NCBI RefSeq assembly: GCF_000276665.1
Contig: NW_004955417.1
Location: 18,388,641 to 18,452,640, forward strand
Length of the DNA stretch: 64,000 nt
Direction: 5' to 3'
Source of the DNA: Chinchilla lanigera
Lineage: Eukaryota; Chordata; Mammalia; Rodentia; Chinchillidae
Part shown: piece after piece, positions 24,481 to 37,658 of the stretch
Layout: every line of letters starts with the position of its first letter
How positions within the stretch are numbered: the stretch's first letter is position 1
Notes under the pieces: generated by a model
Databases searched by the model: none
What the model was told of the DNA's origin: nothing
Seen by the model: the letters and a program-made list of their open reading frames with translations, nothing else
Translations under genes and position numbers: made by a program

Positions 24481-26260
24481 ACAGGGTGCTGAGTAGCAAC
24501 AACCTCTCCTATTGTGCATTATCTTTCCCATAATTTTCCCAGTTACAACTGTATGGATGGGATGCAATTTGTACGCATGAACTGCCGATGAGCTCTAGGT
24601 GAAGAAAGGTCTCTACATGTCACGAAGCCAGGTCTGGATCACATGCGTCCTGGTTTGGAATTTTGGAAGGTTTTAGGTCAGACTTGGTAATTTTTCCGTT
24701 GTTTTGTTTTTATCTCTGCCTGTGTGTAGGAAGCCTTAGAACTCAGGTCAGGGGTTTGTGCCCTGAATGTTGCAAAGATTCAAGTGAGTGGAGCCCAGTA
24801 GTCCCATAAGCCCAGTTGTAATCTATTTGATGGGTATTACCTGTAGTTACAGAGAAGTCTGAATGAACCTATTCAAAAATACTTAGAAACTATCTCTGGA
24901 AGAGCAGTGAAAAAAAGAAATTGGTTTCAGTCATTAGTGAATGCAGAAGGTATGATATGAAGAGAGAGATTTCCTTCATTATAATTCATAATTGCCTGTA
25001 GGCAAACATATATCCTAGAGGTCAAAATGATTTTATTGTTGTTTTTAATAAAAAACATCCAATATCCTTTACAGAGATTTTACTCACACCTAAGTAAATT
25101 CTTCACCATGATTCAGTTTTATCATGTAATTAGAATGAGACTTAATATTAACATTCCCAAATTATATAAGTAATTAAATGATGCTTCAATTATAGTTATT
25201 AATTCATACAAAGCTGCTAGTTTAACTCCTAGAGGTACTCAATTTTGTAATAGAAGTCTTGAATAAGTGAATAATCACATTAGTCCACTGGTTTATGTGT
25301 ACCTGTTAATTACCCAAAATTCTGATTTACTAAATTTATCAAGAAAATGACACTAAGAAATTATTTAAGCAAAATTTCTCCCAAGGTTTTTCATTCATAT
25401 GATTTTCGCTTTATTTGATATTCACAATGATGTTCTGTCTCTTGAATATTTTTCTAATTCTGCTTTTGTCTACTTTCCCATAAATATAACATTGAAGTAT
25501 TTGCCCAAGTTAATTTATTTACTTTTCAAGTTTCTTTCAAATCAGCAGTACCAGGTACAGCTTGTTGGAATTTCACTTGTGTTGTAAATGAATACCACAG
25601 ATCACATTCAGTAATATGGTAGACCTTATGTATAGCAAATATATCAATCTATTGTTACTAGTTTGCAGCTTTTAAATTCCTGGAATAGAACATTAGATTT
25701 GGAATTCCAGGGGGCATAAGTATCACTGGGTATATTTCTTGAAATATAGACACCAGGACCCTACACAAGGGGATCTGATTCAGAGAACTGTGACCTATGG
25801 AGTAGAATTTTATAAATGCAGGCTCGGGAGCAAGAAGACATTGTTACAGGTACTGGGAATTCACAGCCCTCAGGTGTCTTAAAAAACCAAACAAACAAAA
25901 TTGTTCTGACTTGTGCTCGCTGTGGGTTTTTATTTTCCCTGTGAAGACAAAATTACATTAAGGTAGAAGGATTGTCACAAATGATAAACATTTGGAAATA
26001 AAACTCGTATAAATTATTATCAAACCCCTTCCAGTTTATCATCTTAAAGTGTTCTCTTTCATCCAGGCTCTTTTTCAATAACCCAAGTATCAGTAGAAAA
26101 AAGATGGATTGGGAAAGTAATATCCATAAAACGAGTACAGGAAAATGTTGGCCTTCAGTTGAGAAGTTTGAACAGTGCTCTGTAGTGCTAACCCATACAT
26201 GTGAGCCAAAACTGTATCTGCCAGACAGCTTGCCTCGGACCCTTCTGTGGATTTCATGCA

Positions 26261-26318
26261 CATGGCACTAGTATGTCTACATAGAGTGAAACATGGCACT
26301 AGTATGTCTACATAGAGT
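26261..26318. repeat. 31-bp-period tandem duplication
   Basis: 'catggcactagtatgtctac' followed by atagagt occurs at 26261 and again at 26292, with the second copy continuing into 'tcctgagtgaaac'. It looks like replication slippage or a local duplication. Confidence 0.9.
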
Positions 26319-27142
26319 TCCTGAGTGAAACACACAGGAACAGAGATGCGATCAAAGCATTTTGGGTATAAAGAATCCTACAGATTAAAGTAGATTTCTC
26401 CATACATTTGACTCTTGAAATGAAAGCCAGGACTATAAAATCAATTAAAGTTACAGCTTTCCTATATATAGTCTGCATTTCCAAATCATATGGGCATTTA
26501 ATAAATATCTGCATTTGATGAATGTTTTTGCACTAATTTGACAGAGTCCATAAATTTTAGAAAACACAAACACTTGCATATGTTTATATAGAATACATGT
26601 ACCTGCATTATAATATTTCATAGAAAATTTCTAAGCATTTCAGTATTATTATACATGTAAAGATAGTATAATAGTACCACATGTATATACTAGGTAGCAA
26701 TATATTCTATAACTTTAAATGTCATAATTCTGCCCAAAATACATGTGTTTGGAGATGTGAGAATAAAATAATTTTTCTGGTTTTGGGGTACAAGAGAGAG
26801 GATGCCTGAATCAAATTACCTTAAACTAAATAAAGAAATGTGGCAGCTCATAAAATAAAAACAAGAACCAATATGAGTCAAACATAGCATATGAAATGTT
26901 TAAACAAGTACTATATTTGAATTCATTATATTTATTTTCTTAACTTTCTTTACTTCAGTGCATTTTTGAAATGTATTTCAGTGTATTTTATTTCAGGTCT
27001 GTTGACCTATAAATAATTTTTTTCAGTATTAAAGGTGGAAGTCTAGCATGCATTCTTGCTAATGGCTATTCTACATGTGGGATTTGAGTTAATTTGCTTA
27101 GAATTTTCCATAAACCTAAAGTAACGTTCTCATTGTGAATAG

Positions 27143-27209
27143 GTAAATGTTATTAGGGTATATTATATGGGGTGAATAGGGTAAACGAATACAGTAAATG
27201 TTATTAGGG
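27143..27209. repeat. Short direct repeat, 51 bp apart
   Basis: gtaaatgttattaggg occurs at 27143-27158 and 27194-27209, and gtgaatagg also occurs twice nearby. Probably a decayed local tandem duplication. Confidence 0.7.
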
Positions 27210-29248
27210 CAAATATCAACCAAAACAAAAACAAACACTCTAAATCAAGGGTAGTCCGGAGTTTCCAAAGATGTTTACTAGTATTTTGGCAAATTTAACT
27301 GAATATCTCAAGTCTGTTAAAAACAAAGGAAATTTTGGAAGAAAAAAACAATAGTTTAAGAGTGACATCAACTATAGCCATGTTAAGTTCCTGAGGTTTG
27401 ATAGCATTGTTTATATTAGGTAAAATCTTACTTGTATTATCTACAGTGCTGAAAAATGCATAGGTTTAAAACAAAAACATAAGAATCATCAGTATAAGTT
27501 ATTTAAAATAAGCATTCAAATGTTCAGACCTGAAATGTTCAGAATATTGGAGGACAGATCAAAGAAAACAAAGAAACGCAGACAGAGAAATGTGAATTCC
27601 GTGTGTGCTGATGTCTAACCATTCCCTCCCCAACCTGGCACACGCAGGAATCATTTCACGCCTCCTATTGTTGCCTCATGCTGGTGGGCTGATTCTGCCA
27701 AAGTAATGTTTGTTTATGGATTTGTGTTCCTTAGTATATATTGTGTAATGGACATGTGCATAACGCTCTATTTATATACATACATATCAGATCTTGACCC
27801 TGTTTGCTTCTCCTTTCTCTCTGCTCCCTGCATTCTCCAGAACTGTAGCCATTTGTGAACTATGGCACCTAACTGCCATATGATACTCTTCAAGCTTCTC
27901 TCTCTCTTTCCTTCTCTACAGCAAACAGTAACTTCTTCATACCAGCTGCTCCAGCTTCCTGGACCCATGTGTAACTCCAGTGAGAGAAGTTTGTGCTGCT
28001 AACCAACAATGGGCATGTAATTTGTATGAGGTAGGATTATGTGTTGATGAATTTTTTACTGTATGAACCTGGCTCTTTCAAAGAAAGTACGTTGTGCCTC
28101 AGCTACAAATGGAAACTTGTATTCAAAGAGACACATGAAAAACAGTTTTCTACAGCAAACTGAAAATCCAAATTTATCCATCATGTTGTTTACTAAAAGT
28201 GAACTATCACCAATTACATACACAAAAATAATGAAATAACCAGTGTCGATATTTGAATATTTTACATTATATTTGCTTGTTTATCATTCAGAAAATCTGG
28301 GAGTTAATAAAGAAAACACTAGTTGTATACAGCTCTGCAACCTTAGCATTTGAAGCTTATATCATGATCAATAAGGAAATTGCTTCCCACATGGATAAAT
28401 CAAGTTAAATAATAGTGATAAACTTTCACTTACACAGCTTTATGCAATCTGTGTGCAATTAATCAATGTGGCCACTGGATGTCAGTATTATGTTATGCCT
28501 GTTGAATGGTTTGATTGGTAATTCTTTGTAGCTGTTTCACAATTTAGAAATCCGCCTTTTTCAAGAACTTCAAACAGAAAAAAGGTTATATTCAAAAGCA
28601 TTTACGTTTAATTAGTCCAGCATTTAAATTTAGTTAGAGACTACCAAGATTTTTGTGTACCTTCAATAATGAATTCCAAGGATTTTTTTTAAAGTACTAA
28701 GGTAAAAGATAGTTATTTTTTATTTTGTTTAATGTGCCTATTTCAGTTTTGTTGATGTGTTCACTTTGGAAGCATATATACTAAAATTTTATTCAGATGA
28801 CTATTGCAGGTAATAAGAATAATGCAAAATTATATCTTTTCATTTCTCCATGGTAATTACTAAACTTTAATACATTTATAAACCTGATGAATGAATTCCT
28901 GTGTAGAATTTCACATTTGAAATGTATGAGAAAATAATATTATCTTATAGCATCTATTGTATTGTTTGATGAAAATCCTGTAGATGTTTATTAATATATC
29001 AGCATAAGATTTTATAAGTGTAGGATGCTACCAATGCTGATTTGATTTCTTGTATGAAATAAGTATTGTGCAGAACAGTAAAATTAAGAAAAAAAATATT
29101 GAGTTAATACAGTCAATTAGAATTATGCATGCTAGACTGTAACTATCTGTGGTGGATCGTGCATTCACAGTGGCAGAGAATAATGCATCATTTCTGAGTT
29201 TTACCTAAGGGTATTCCCTGCGCAATATTAAGTGGATTAGATTGCCCT

Positions 29249-29604
29249 GTGTCCTAGTTCACTTGGTGTGTGGTCATAAAATACCACACTTTGGTTGTAC
29301 ATAAGACAAAGAGAGTCGTTTGCCACACTTCCTGGTAGGGGACGGTCCTAACAGCATGGCGGTGCCCTAGCAAAGGCCACCTGGCTGTGGGAAGGCACAA
29401 TGATGCACAGAAAATGCCAAACGTGTGGGGGATCCTCACATTGCTAAAAATCTACTCTCACAAAAACTAATCCCCTCCCACCAATTGGGGATTACTCACT
29501 TCTGAGGTGGGGTGCCTTTGAAATAAATCCCTGAAGGATCTACCTTTCAATGGTTCCACATTTCCAAGACATGAGCCTTTGGAGACTACTCCACGTTCAC
29601 ATAA
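29249..29604 (-). mobile_element. MaLR-type LTR, diverged
   Basis: Begins tgtcctagttcacttgg, with 'cataaaataccacac', a GC-richer middle (gcatggcggtgccc) and 'actcacttctgaggtggggt'. The layout matches the reverse orientation of MaLR LTRs, but similarity is lower than for the copies at 19.5 and 37.7 kb. Confidence 0.45.
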
Positions 29605-29855
29605 GATGAGCAAAAGTTGTGATGTCAGATTTTCTACCACTTGTGAAGAGCTTGATGGGATTAGATTCACATAAATTTTCTTAAAGCGAATCATTCTTAT
29701 CAATTTTCTGCTATAAATTATAACATCATGTATCTTGTTTCTTTAAGTATTTATTCAGACTATTATTGACACAACACCGACTCTAAAACATGAGTAGATA
29801 TATATATTAATACAATATAGTGATGATAGTATTTAATGATATTGATAAATCTTTT

Positions 29856-29959
29856 TTGTTTTTTTGTTTTGTTTTGTTTTTTCCAGTACCAGGGACCAAA
29901 CTCACAACCTTGCACTTGCTGGGCAGGAGCTGTACCGCTGAGCTAAATCCCCAGCCCCC
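29856..29959 (-). mobile_element. ID SINE with perfect target-site duplication
   Basis: T-rich tail complement, then 'ccagtaccagggaccaaact', ttgctgggcaggagc and gagctaaatccccagcccc. Flanked by tgataaatctttt on both sides (29843-29855 and 29960-29972). Confidence 0.95.
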
Positions 29960-30239
29960 TGATAAATCTTTTTAAGAAAGCAAATCAGGTAATACTTTAA
30001 ATAAACTTTTTAATGTAATTGAAGTTCTTACTTTGATTACTCAAATTTTCATTCACATATTTTCTTCGGATATGTTACTTCATTGAGTAACCTTATTAAT
30101 ATTACTTATAAACTTCCTCAATATTTTGTATGTTTTTAAAACTCTGGCATGTAGGTAAAAGTTTAACAATAATTTGAAAAATCAAATATTTATTTATTAG
30201 ACAATAGCATTGAAATTATTCCAATTTTGTGTTCAGTAT

Positions 30240-30592
30240 AAAAGGTCATGATGGGTTTCTACCCATATAAATTTCTGCCAAGTCATCAAGGTGGTGATCC
30301 AACATGGCACGGCTTGGAGATGACCATGTGTCTTTCTCAGAGCAGTTTCAGATTTCCCCATTACAACTTCCTGTTTCCTTGCTCGGCAACCAATCAGCCT
30401 CCGTTATGTCACTCAGCCTGCCCCATACACTCCACCTCATCCTAGCCCAATATATTCTTTTTTCCCAGCCACCCGCTTCAGAAGGTTCTTCCACCTCTCT
30501 GTCTCTGTCTCTCTCTCAGTAGCCTTCCCGTGCCCAGGCAATAACAGCTCTTTTTACCTTATTTTGACTCTTACTTGCACCAAACCTAACAT
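30240..30592 (+). mobile_element. Possible ERV LTR
   Basis: A GC-richer block with 'gcaaccaatcagcctccg' (CCAAT context), 'cccaatatattc' (TATA-like), a CT-rich run (ctctgtctctgtctctctct) and a 3' part 'gcaataacagctcttttta' ending in cctaaca. This is the layout of a retroviral U3-R-U5. No primer-binding site or internal region follows, so it would be a solo LTR. Confidence 0.45.
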
Positions 30593-33500
30593 TTCACATA
30601 CTATTCTTGTAAAAATTATATGCAAAATCTGGTCTGTATCATCTGGTGATGGGAGGTCATCAACCCTAGATAACTAGAAAATAAAAAAGTTTATGTATGA
30701 TAACTCATATGGCAAGAAATTATGCTTGGAGTAAAATATGATTTAAATGTATATATTAAAAGTATGTTGTAGTCAATATTATTTATTTTTATTTGGGCTA
30801 CCAAATACGTGCAATTAGAAATATAGTTCAGTGGAAATAAGAATTATAATACATAAAGAAAAACTGAATTAAAAGAAGAATAAAACACCTTTCAGACCAC
30901 ACAATAGCCAAAACTATAAAAACTAATCAAGTTTTTTAATTTTAATAAGGCTACAAGATTTTTTTCTCTGCAGCTATTGAAGTTTTTCTTTGTTAACATT
31001 TCCTTTCAGTAACACTTTCTCCTTTAAACGACATTTTCATGCAGACTTTGGTACAAATTACAGCTTTGAGTAAATGATTTTATAACATGTTTCCGTCACT
31101 TAACTGATGCACTGTATTGAACATTAGTAACAGAACTCTAGATGAGAGAATCTCCCAGACCAAACTCCCATCAGGTGGGAGTGGTTTGGAATCATGTAAG
31201 TTTTCTTTTTTCAAGAGTATCTGATTATATATGCATTATAAGTATTATAATATATTTATTAAACTTTTATCAAAGAAATGTTAAAATAAATTCTTGTGGT
31301 GTCCCAGAAGTGTTTTAGAAGCACACTGTTTTAGAGTATGGTGGGAATAGAATGTAGCAGTCTGCTTACATAAACTTGTTCCCACTTTTAATTTGTTTTA
31401 TAGTTTCAATTTAAAACAATGTATGTTCATGTAACAAGTGAAACTGAAATGAATAAGGAACACTTAACTCTTTCTACTTATTTATCTTTAGCTTTCTATT
31501 ACTTTATGGAAGATAAATAGAAATAAACGATGTTTAACAGCACCAAGAATTGCTGTTGTTATTTCTGTGTTCTCAAAATTAACAATTACTATAACCGGAA
31601 TCACTAATGGCTATAGGAATATTCCCGAGGGTGTAAGAAACCAAAAACTGAGCTATTTCCTCAGACCGATGAACTATAAAATAAATTTTAGAATGAACAC
31701 AAGAAAGAAATGTAATGTCTTTGTAAGGAGATGGTGCCTGCTTTGTCTGTTTGATGCAACTTATAGAAGGAAGCCTTTGGTATATTAAGAAACATGATTT
31801 TAGTTCCCAGAGAAACAAGGGTGAACAGTCAACACATAGGAAAGGAAAATAATCATGGTAATTTGGACAGTGCTTATTTATTCACTATCTAAAAGAATGG
31901 AACATACTATCATCCCTTGGCTCTAGTCCACTTGTTTGAGCTAAATGCATTAACCATCATAGCATCATCCCTTTCAAAGTTTATAGTACTCAACTTCTTG
32001 TTTGTTGTTATCTGAGATCTAATATTATTTTCTCTTCATTTCTATGTCAGTGAGTGTGTAAATCCTATTAGTATGACTTGATTTTTCAACTGCATATTAA
32101 AGGTTTTCATAGTATTAAAGGAATTTTTTTCTAAGGGCTGAGAGTTTAAGAATCTACCAGGAGCTTATTCTGCTCCAAATGATTCATGAATTACTTTATA
32201 TACAACATCTAATGTAACCTTCATAGAAACTAAGTAGGTGTTATCTCTATTTTCAGGGAAAAATTGAGTAGTCAATAAATAAATGTTTCAGGCAATGTCT
32301 CATTGCAAGAATGTGGAGTAGGTGACAGGTTTTTAAATTAAGGTGAAAACTAAAGAAAAAACTCCTGTTTTTAAAGCTTGCTTCATTCAGAACTTGCAGA
32401 GATAAGTATTCAACCTATATCCCTGGACAGAAGCACTTGAACTTTGAAATATAATAGTCTTTAGCATTTCAAAATTCCAATACGAAAATGTTTTACTTAA
32501 AAATTCAGAGTCATATAACTTTCATGTAGCGTTTGGCCAAATGTAACTTAACGGTGTGCTCCTTCTGAAGAATTTTTGTCTTTACACTAGCAAATTTCAC
32601 GGTTTCCAGGTAAATTGCATCTCAGGTAATTCCCAACAAATCTGGCTGCACAACCATCTTCAGGTTCCAAACGTTCCAAAAGAAAATATTCCAAAAGAAT
32701 TCTCAGGCTCACTTCCTATACTCTATTTGTAATTAAGCTCCATTATACTGCAAAAGATTAAAAAGTAGGAGCAGGTCCAGGAAAAGGAGACACGTAAGGC
32801 AAAATTAGGAAGGATTCTAGACATGAAACTTCCAACACCCATCAGAAAACATTTTGCTCCTGGTAGCAACGTATGACAACATTCAATTAATGTAACTAAC
32901 TAGGGAACTTCAACTGAGTCTGAGCAGTTTCAGTTGAGTTGAATGATGCGTATGTGATTATTGTAACATTGCTGATGCTACTCAGTGATCAGTAGGAGGT
33001 CTGGCTGATACATGGCTCAAATCCTGAACACTCTAATAATGTGGTTGACATTTCTGGCATGAATAGCCTCTGTCAGTAGTATTATTGTTACAAGAAACTA
33101 ATGTCCCATTAGTTGAGCACACCATTGTATAATGAGGGCCCATTGTAATTAACAAACCCACTCTGATCCCTTGTGAAAGTCCACATGTAAACACACTGGT
33201 GTATATAGTTGTATGTATAGATGTGAAACTTCCCAACGGCTGTCATTGGAGAAAGAGGGTATAGGAAGAGAGAAATAGGAAAGAGGTGGCTTACACAGCT
33301 GTGAAGGCTCACCAAGTCCACACTCTGTAGCATAAGCCTAGTCTGGAAACCCAGAGAAGGGTTGCATTTGAAAACGAAACTAGTAGCAGAATTCCTTCTC
33401 CTGCTAGGGAGGTCAGTCTTTTGCTCACACACAATCAACAGATTGAATGAGATTCATTATGGAGAAGAAGCTACTGTACTCAAAGTCCACAATCCACCAG

Positions 33501-33594
33501 TCAAAATGTTAATTTTCCAGAAAACACTGAAACATTCAGAATTGTATGAGATTGAATATCTGGGCACTGTGACCCAGCCAACTTGAAACACAAA
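30593..33594. other. AT-rich non-coding DNA, nothing recognised
   Basis: Three kilobases with only chance frames, the longest crossing 33109-33438 on the minus strand without any domain. A small hairpin lies at 31160-31189. Confidence 0.45.
31160..31189. other. Small inverted repeat (hairpin)
   Basis: ccaaactccca pairs with tgggagt-gg-tttgg around a loop of about five bases, allowing a two-base bulge. The function is unknown, and such hairpins occur by chance. Confidence 0.5.
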
Positions 33595-33704
33595 GTTATC
33601 ATTGCCTGATTTCTCTTATGTGAGATGCCCAAAGTATAAACAAATTAAAGGGCATAATAAAAGATAGATAATAGGAAACAGAGAGAGATCTTTCTCTTTT
33701 TTTA

Positions 33705-34040
33705 TTTTAAAGAGAAAAACAACAAAATAACAATAATGAAGACAAACAAAACAATACAAAAACAATAAAAATGATACAGGATTTCAACACAAGATGATAG
33801 GCATTAATAATGCTTGTTAGGGGCTGGGGATTTAGCTCAGCGGCAAAGCACCTGCCTGGCAAGCGCAAGGTCGTGAGTTCAGTTCCCGGTACCAGAGAAA
33901 AACCAAAAAAAAAAAAAAAATAATGCTTGTTATATTACATATTGTTATCTTCAACGAAGTTGCTCAGATTACGAGATGTAAGACTGCAAGATTCACCAAA
34001 CAATTAAAGAGAATAAAAAGTAATAACAATTAGAAACAAT
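33705..34040 (+). repeat. Copy 3 of the L1-associated module, split by an ID
   Basis: Opens attttaaagagaaaaac, then 'aaaaatgatacaggattt', 'caagatgataggcatta', 'gttatattacatattgtta' and 'ccaaacaattaaagagaata'. Matches the copy at 55885 from its first base, which defines a common left boundary. Confidence 0.65.
33820..33918 (+). mobile_element. ID SINE, young
   Basis: Near-consensus copy with A box, B box and a tail opening agaaaaacc. A perfect duplication aataatgcttgtta flanks it (33806-33819 and 33919-33932). It interrupts the module and so postdates it. Confidence 0.95.
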
Positions 34041-34180
34041 AGGGCAAGGGCTCCAAGGGAAAGGGTAAAGACAGGAGGGGAAGGGAATAAAAAAGAATTA
34101 AGATGCATTATGCACATGTCCCATGACGGAAGCAATCATGTAATACAAATATGTATCAGCAAAAATAAAATTTAAAACAC

Positions 34181-36429
34181 TCTAAAATGTAAGCACAATA
34201 AGAGTTTCCTTTAGGGAGCCAAGTATAAGATCTAATGAAATTCTTTATATACATTCTCCATTTGATTGATACAGTGGACAAAGTGATCAATCATTCAATT
34301 ATTATTTCTTGCTGGACATCTTAAACCCAATATTAATGAAATGATTTTTTAATTCATTTACCTCTTTGTGGCTGGATACAAATCCAAGATAATAAAACAG
34401 AGTAGCACCTACTAAAGTGATTCTATTTAGAAGAGCAGGACCAGAGTCATTTGACGATGTGCTGTGATTTTCTCAACAAGATCCGCTACTCTTCCTGACA
34501 TTGAATTTCTGCCACAGACCTCCAATGCATTTATCCAAAGTGATTGGCTGTCCCTGTAGATGCTGAAGAGAAAGGTCAGGCTTCTGAATTGGTAAACTAA
34601 TGGATTGAAAAGCAGACGGGGCTTTAATTAGAAAATGGAAACACAGAATCTAGTAGCAGGGTGTGTTCCCTCAAAAGGAAGTGCGCCAGAGAGACAGATA
34701 TTCCTTGAATCCACACAAGAGAATCCATGACCACTGAGCAGCCGTGGAGATGCCGACTGTCTGCAGGTACCACTGGTCACTTCCAGTTGTCTGCAAGAGG
34801 CTAATGACACTAATGTAAAGGTATTTGGTAAGAAGCCATGTGTCTCTTCTCAGATGGCATTTGCATCTATTATTTAAATTATGGAAAGACCAGCATTGTT
34901 TCAAATCAGAGAGAATCACAGAGTGTGTGTAATAAGTTACTTTGGGGTCTGTCTAGATTTTCTTTGTACAGCAAGGCATAGATAGTTTCTAAATCTTATT
35001 ATCTTTCTATTCCAAGCCCTGAAAGGTATTAGAAGTCATGCAAGAAAAATAAGATTCAGTGCACTATCAAAACACTTGTTATTCTTCTACTCAAATAATA
35101 GGCATTTTTCAGACATATTAAGAAGATGTCAGAATTTTTTTAAAAGGTAGAAAACTAACCATGTCAGTCATCTGTTTAAATCAGTGAGTTACCCACGTGA
35201 TTTATACAACTGTCAATGTCATTTACAAGATAAAACAAATCAAACATAGTAATCATGTTATCAGGTAGTCAAAGACAAGATATGAAATGGTGTCTGAGGA
35301 CTTACCATGTGGAACTGGGGCAAAGGTGCTTATTAAAATGCCTCACAAACCTCATTGGCTTCTGCATTTTTTAACTACCTATTTCTCAGGATTTAAGCTT
35401 TCCTCCTTGCTTGTATTTTATTCAGTTTTATTTTTCCTGGGCCAGTGGAGTGACACTGACCTGTCAATCAGTTAGAAGGGGGGTTTCAAACCAGTACTGG
35501 ACAAGCCTAATTTCATTATATGATAGTCCCCATTACAAAAAAGTCCCAATTATATTTATACATAGGAAGAAAGAGAACATCTCAGAAATTTGCATGGACA
35601 ACATCTGCATACTACAACGAATAACAAAATACTGCAGGAAAGAGTGGATTTTTCCTTTGTGTCTCAGCACAGCCCCTTCCTATGGGTTATCTACGTTCAT
35701 TACATTTATTTATGTTAAATGAACAGATAATCTCCTGTTTCTTACTTAAATACCAAGATATTATGAAGCCAATTTGCTTACTAAAATCCTCACAAGAATT
35801 TGGTAGTGAGCATGAATGTGAGGGAGTAAAAGCTAAATCAAATTATTAAATTGACTATTAAAATCTATTCACACAGCTTGTCATGAAAGGTAATGATTTT
35901 TTTCTTTCTTTTTTAAAAGTAAAACCTGTATTAATGAGAATTATAACGCTTTCAAACCATTACTTTCATAAAAAATTTCCTTTACTTCCAAATAGAAAAC
36001 TAAGATTATATTTATTTAAAGGGGTTATTAAAGGAGTTACAAATAAAAAAATGTGTTATATAAGTAGAATGCTGGTTAGTAAAAAAGGAGCTAATATTAG
36101 CATGATTTTAGTAAGTAAAACAAATTAATAAACAAAAACTGGCTTGGAAACAGAAATTAGGGCTTCTTTAAAATAACTATAAGTGATGGTAGCAAAATAT
36201 AAATAAGATTCAAAGGTTATCAAACTTTTAAAAAAGACTATTAAAGTGACATCGTAGTAAACTTCCCAGCATGTAGTTATGGCATGCTACCTTAAAGATC
36301 TTACAGTTTTAATTTAGCTGTGAGAACATGTAGGAAAATTTTATCATAAAAGGGGTAAGGGATAATAAAGGGTCTAAGAGGAGATTATATAAAGGTGATG
36401 TAGTGTCTTAAAACATAAAGTAATGTCTA
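34181..36429. other. AT-rich non-coding DNA, nothing recognised
   Basis: Only chance frames, including 35411-35722 and 35883-36128 on the plus strand, which have biased AT-rich codon content and no domain. Confidence 0.45.
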
Positions 36430-37380
36430 GGGTAGGCAAGAAAATGCTCATCTCTCCATTGCTCCCTGGATCCTCTTCCTCACCTCCCTGTTCTGCTCAC
36501 AACGGGCTCTGAGATTAGTGTGGCTCTTTAAATCGAGCAGAGCTTTCACAAGTAGCACTTGTATTTTTTTTTTTTTTTTTAAGCTTCGGAGACCATCACT
36601 TTCAGCCCCTCAAAACGCACTCTGTCTTTAAAAATTCAGCTGCATGCAAAACTTATTTTGGAGTTTTCCCTGCAAAAAGTTTATATCTTCCGCTGACTGT
36701 CTTAGGATTGCAGTTAGGTGTACTTTTATCTTTGTTTACCTGGCGGTTGTTGATTTCTTCTGTATAGCATTCTATAAGGCATTATAATCTGCACTTTATG
36801 TTTATTAAATTTGTTTGAGAAACTGAAAAGTGAATGTTTTCTATTCTGATTATCTCTTCCATTATCCTCCCTGCTGCTACACTGTGTTAAATTCCCTGAG
36901 GGACGGCCCGTGATTCTCCCTTAAAAATGAATTTGACTGATTGTACTTCTTGGCTTCTTATTTTGTGTTTCTAAAAGCCAAGTATTTGTTTCATCCTGTT
37001 TTTGCTTCTTTTCTTTTGCCTGTTTTGGCTTTTAGTTTGAAGTTCTTATAGGGAAGGAAAGCGAAGGATGAAAGAAAGTCAGTGTAGAAAAGGTAATTCT
37101 GGAAAACTGGGCCAAGGTTGGAAGTTCCCCATGAGTGCTACAGGATTCTAGGGAGGCAGAAAGACCCCCGAGAAAGTGAGAGGAACAGCTCAGGAGAGTA
37201 AATCTTGAGTACAAATCTCCACATTGACTTTGATCCCTCCGTGGCCCGAAGCAGCAGAGCAGCGTGGGAACGGAGCTGAGAGAGGCGTTGAAGGGGATGA
37301 CGTCTGTCACACCGGGAGGCAGAGCAGTCACCGACCCAGAGAGACCCCTGCGCTCTACCTTCCCCTTTGAAAATCTTGGC
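36430..37380. other. GC-richer block with CpGs and splice-like signals
   Basis: It does not match any repeat I recognise. Positions 37190-37370 hold about a dozen CpGs and a CRE-like tgacgtc at 37298-37304. A long pyrimidine tract ends in ggcttttag at 37035 and a gaaaag-gtaatt donor-like site follows at 37092/37093, which would delimit a 57-base exon with stops in all three sense frames, so non-coding. Candidates are an enhancer or promoter, a lncRNA exon, or an unknown LTR. Confidence 0.35.
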
Positions 37381-37658
37381 AAAAAAAAAAAAAAAATGAA
37401 AGACATGAGTGAAATTAATTTTCCAGTTTGCTGAGCGTCTAATTTTAGTTGGCTTAAAAGTTTGCAGAATCGCAAAAGAAAATAAATGAATCAACATACA
37501 ACTATGACCAATAATTGTAGCTCACTGCTTTATTTGTAAAGTATGAATGAGTTGTTTATGTGGTTGCTCTCATTCTATATTATGAAATCTTGAAGGAAAA
37601 TAACCACTTTCCACTTTCTCTGCGGTAATCATCATAACGTCAGACTCACTTTCAATAT

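Larger units (their letters stand above)
24650..29248. other. AT-rich non-coding DNA with a small duplication
   Basis: About 4.6 kb without a recognisable gene or complete repeat. It includes the 31-bp duplication at 26261-26318 and a shorter direct repeat at 27143-27209. A pyrimidine tract ending in a splice-acceptor-like ctctacag is at about 27895-27922, but no matching donor of quality was seen. Confidence 0.4.
33595..34180 (+). mobile_element. L1 3' UTR carrying the recurrent module and an ID
   Basis: Starts with L1 tail phrases ('ttctcttatgtgagatgccc', 'aagtataaacaaattaaa'), continues through the module (copy 3, 33705-34040, with the ID inside) and resumes with 'aaaagaattaagatgcatta' and 'caagcaaa'-free A-rich 3' sequence near 34170. 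The final part matches the 3' end of the copy at 15.0 kb, so here the module lies within an L1 3' UTR. Confidence 0.65.

Noticed and set aside
35883..36128. Possible nuclear mitochondrial insert because of AT-rich open frame
   Set aside because: The translated residues match no mitochondrial protein I know, and no tRNA or rRNA piece is nearby.
37032..37497. Two overlapping minus-strand frames of 147 and 119 codons
   Set aside because: They overlap each other in different frames, lack any recognised domain and run through an A run. Composition suggests regulatory or repeat DNA, not protein.
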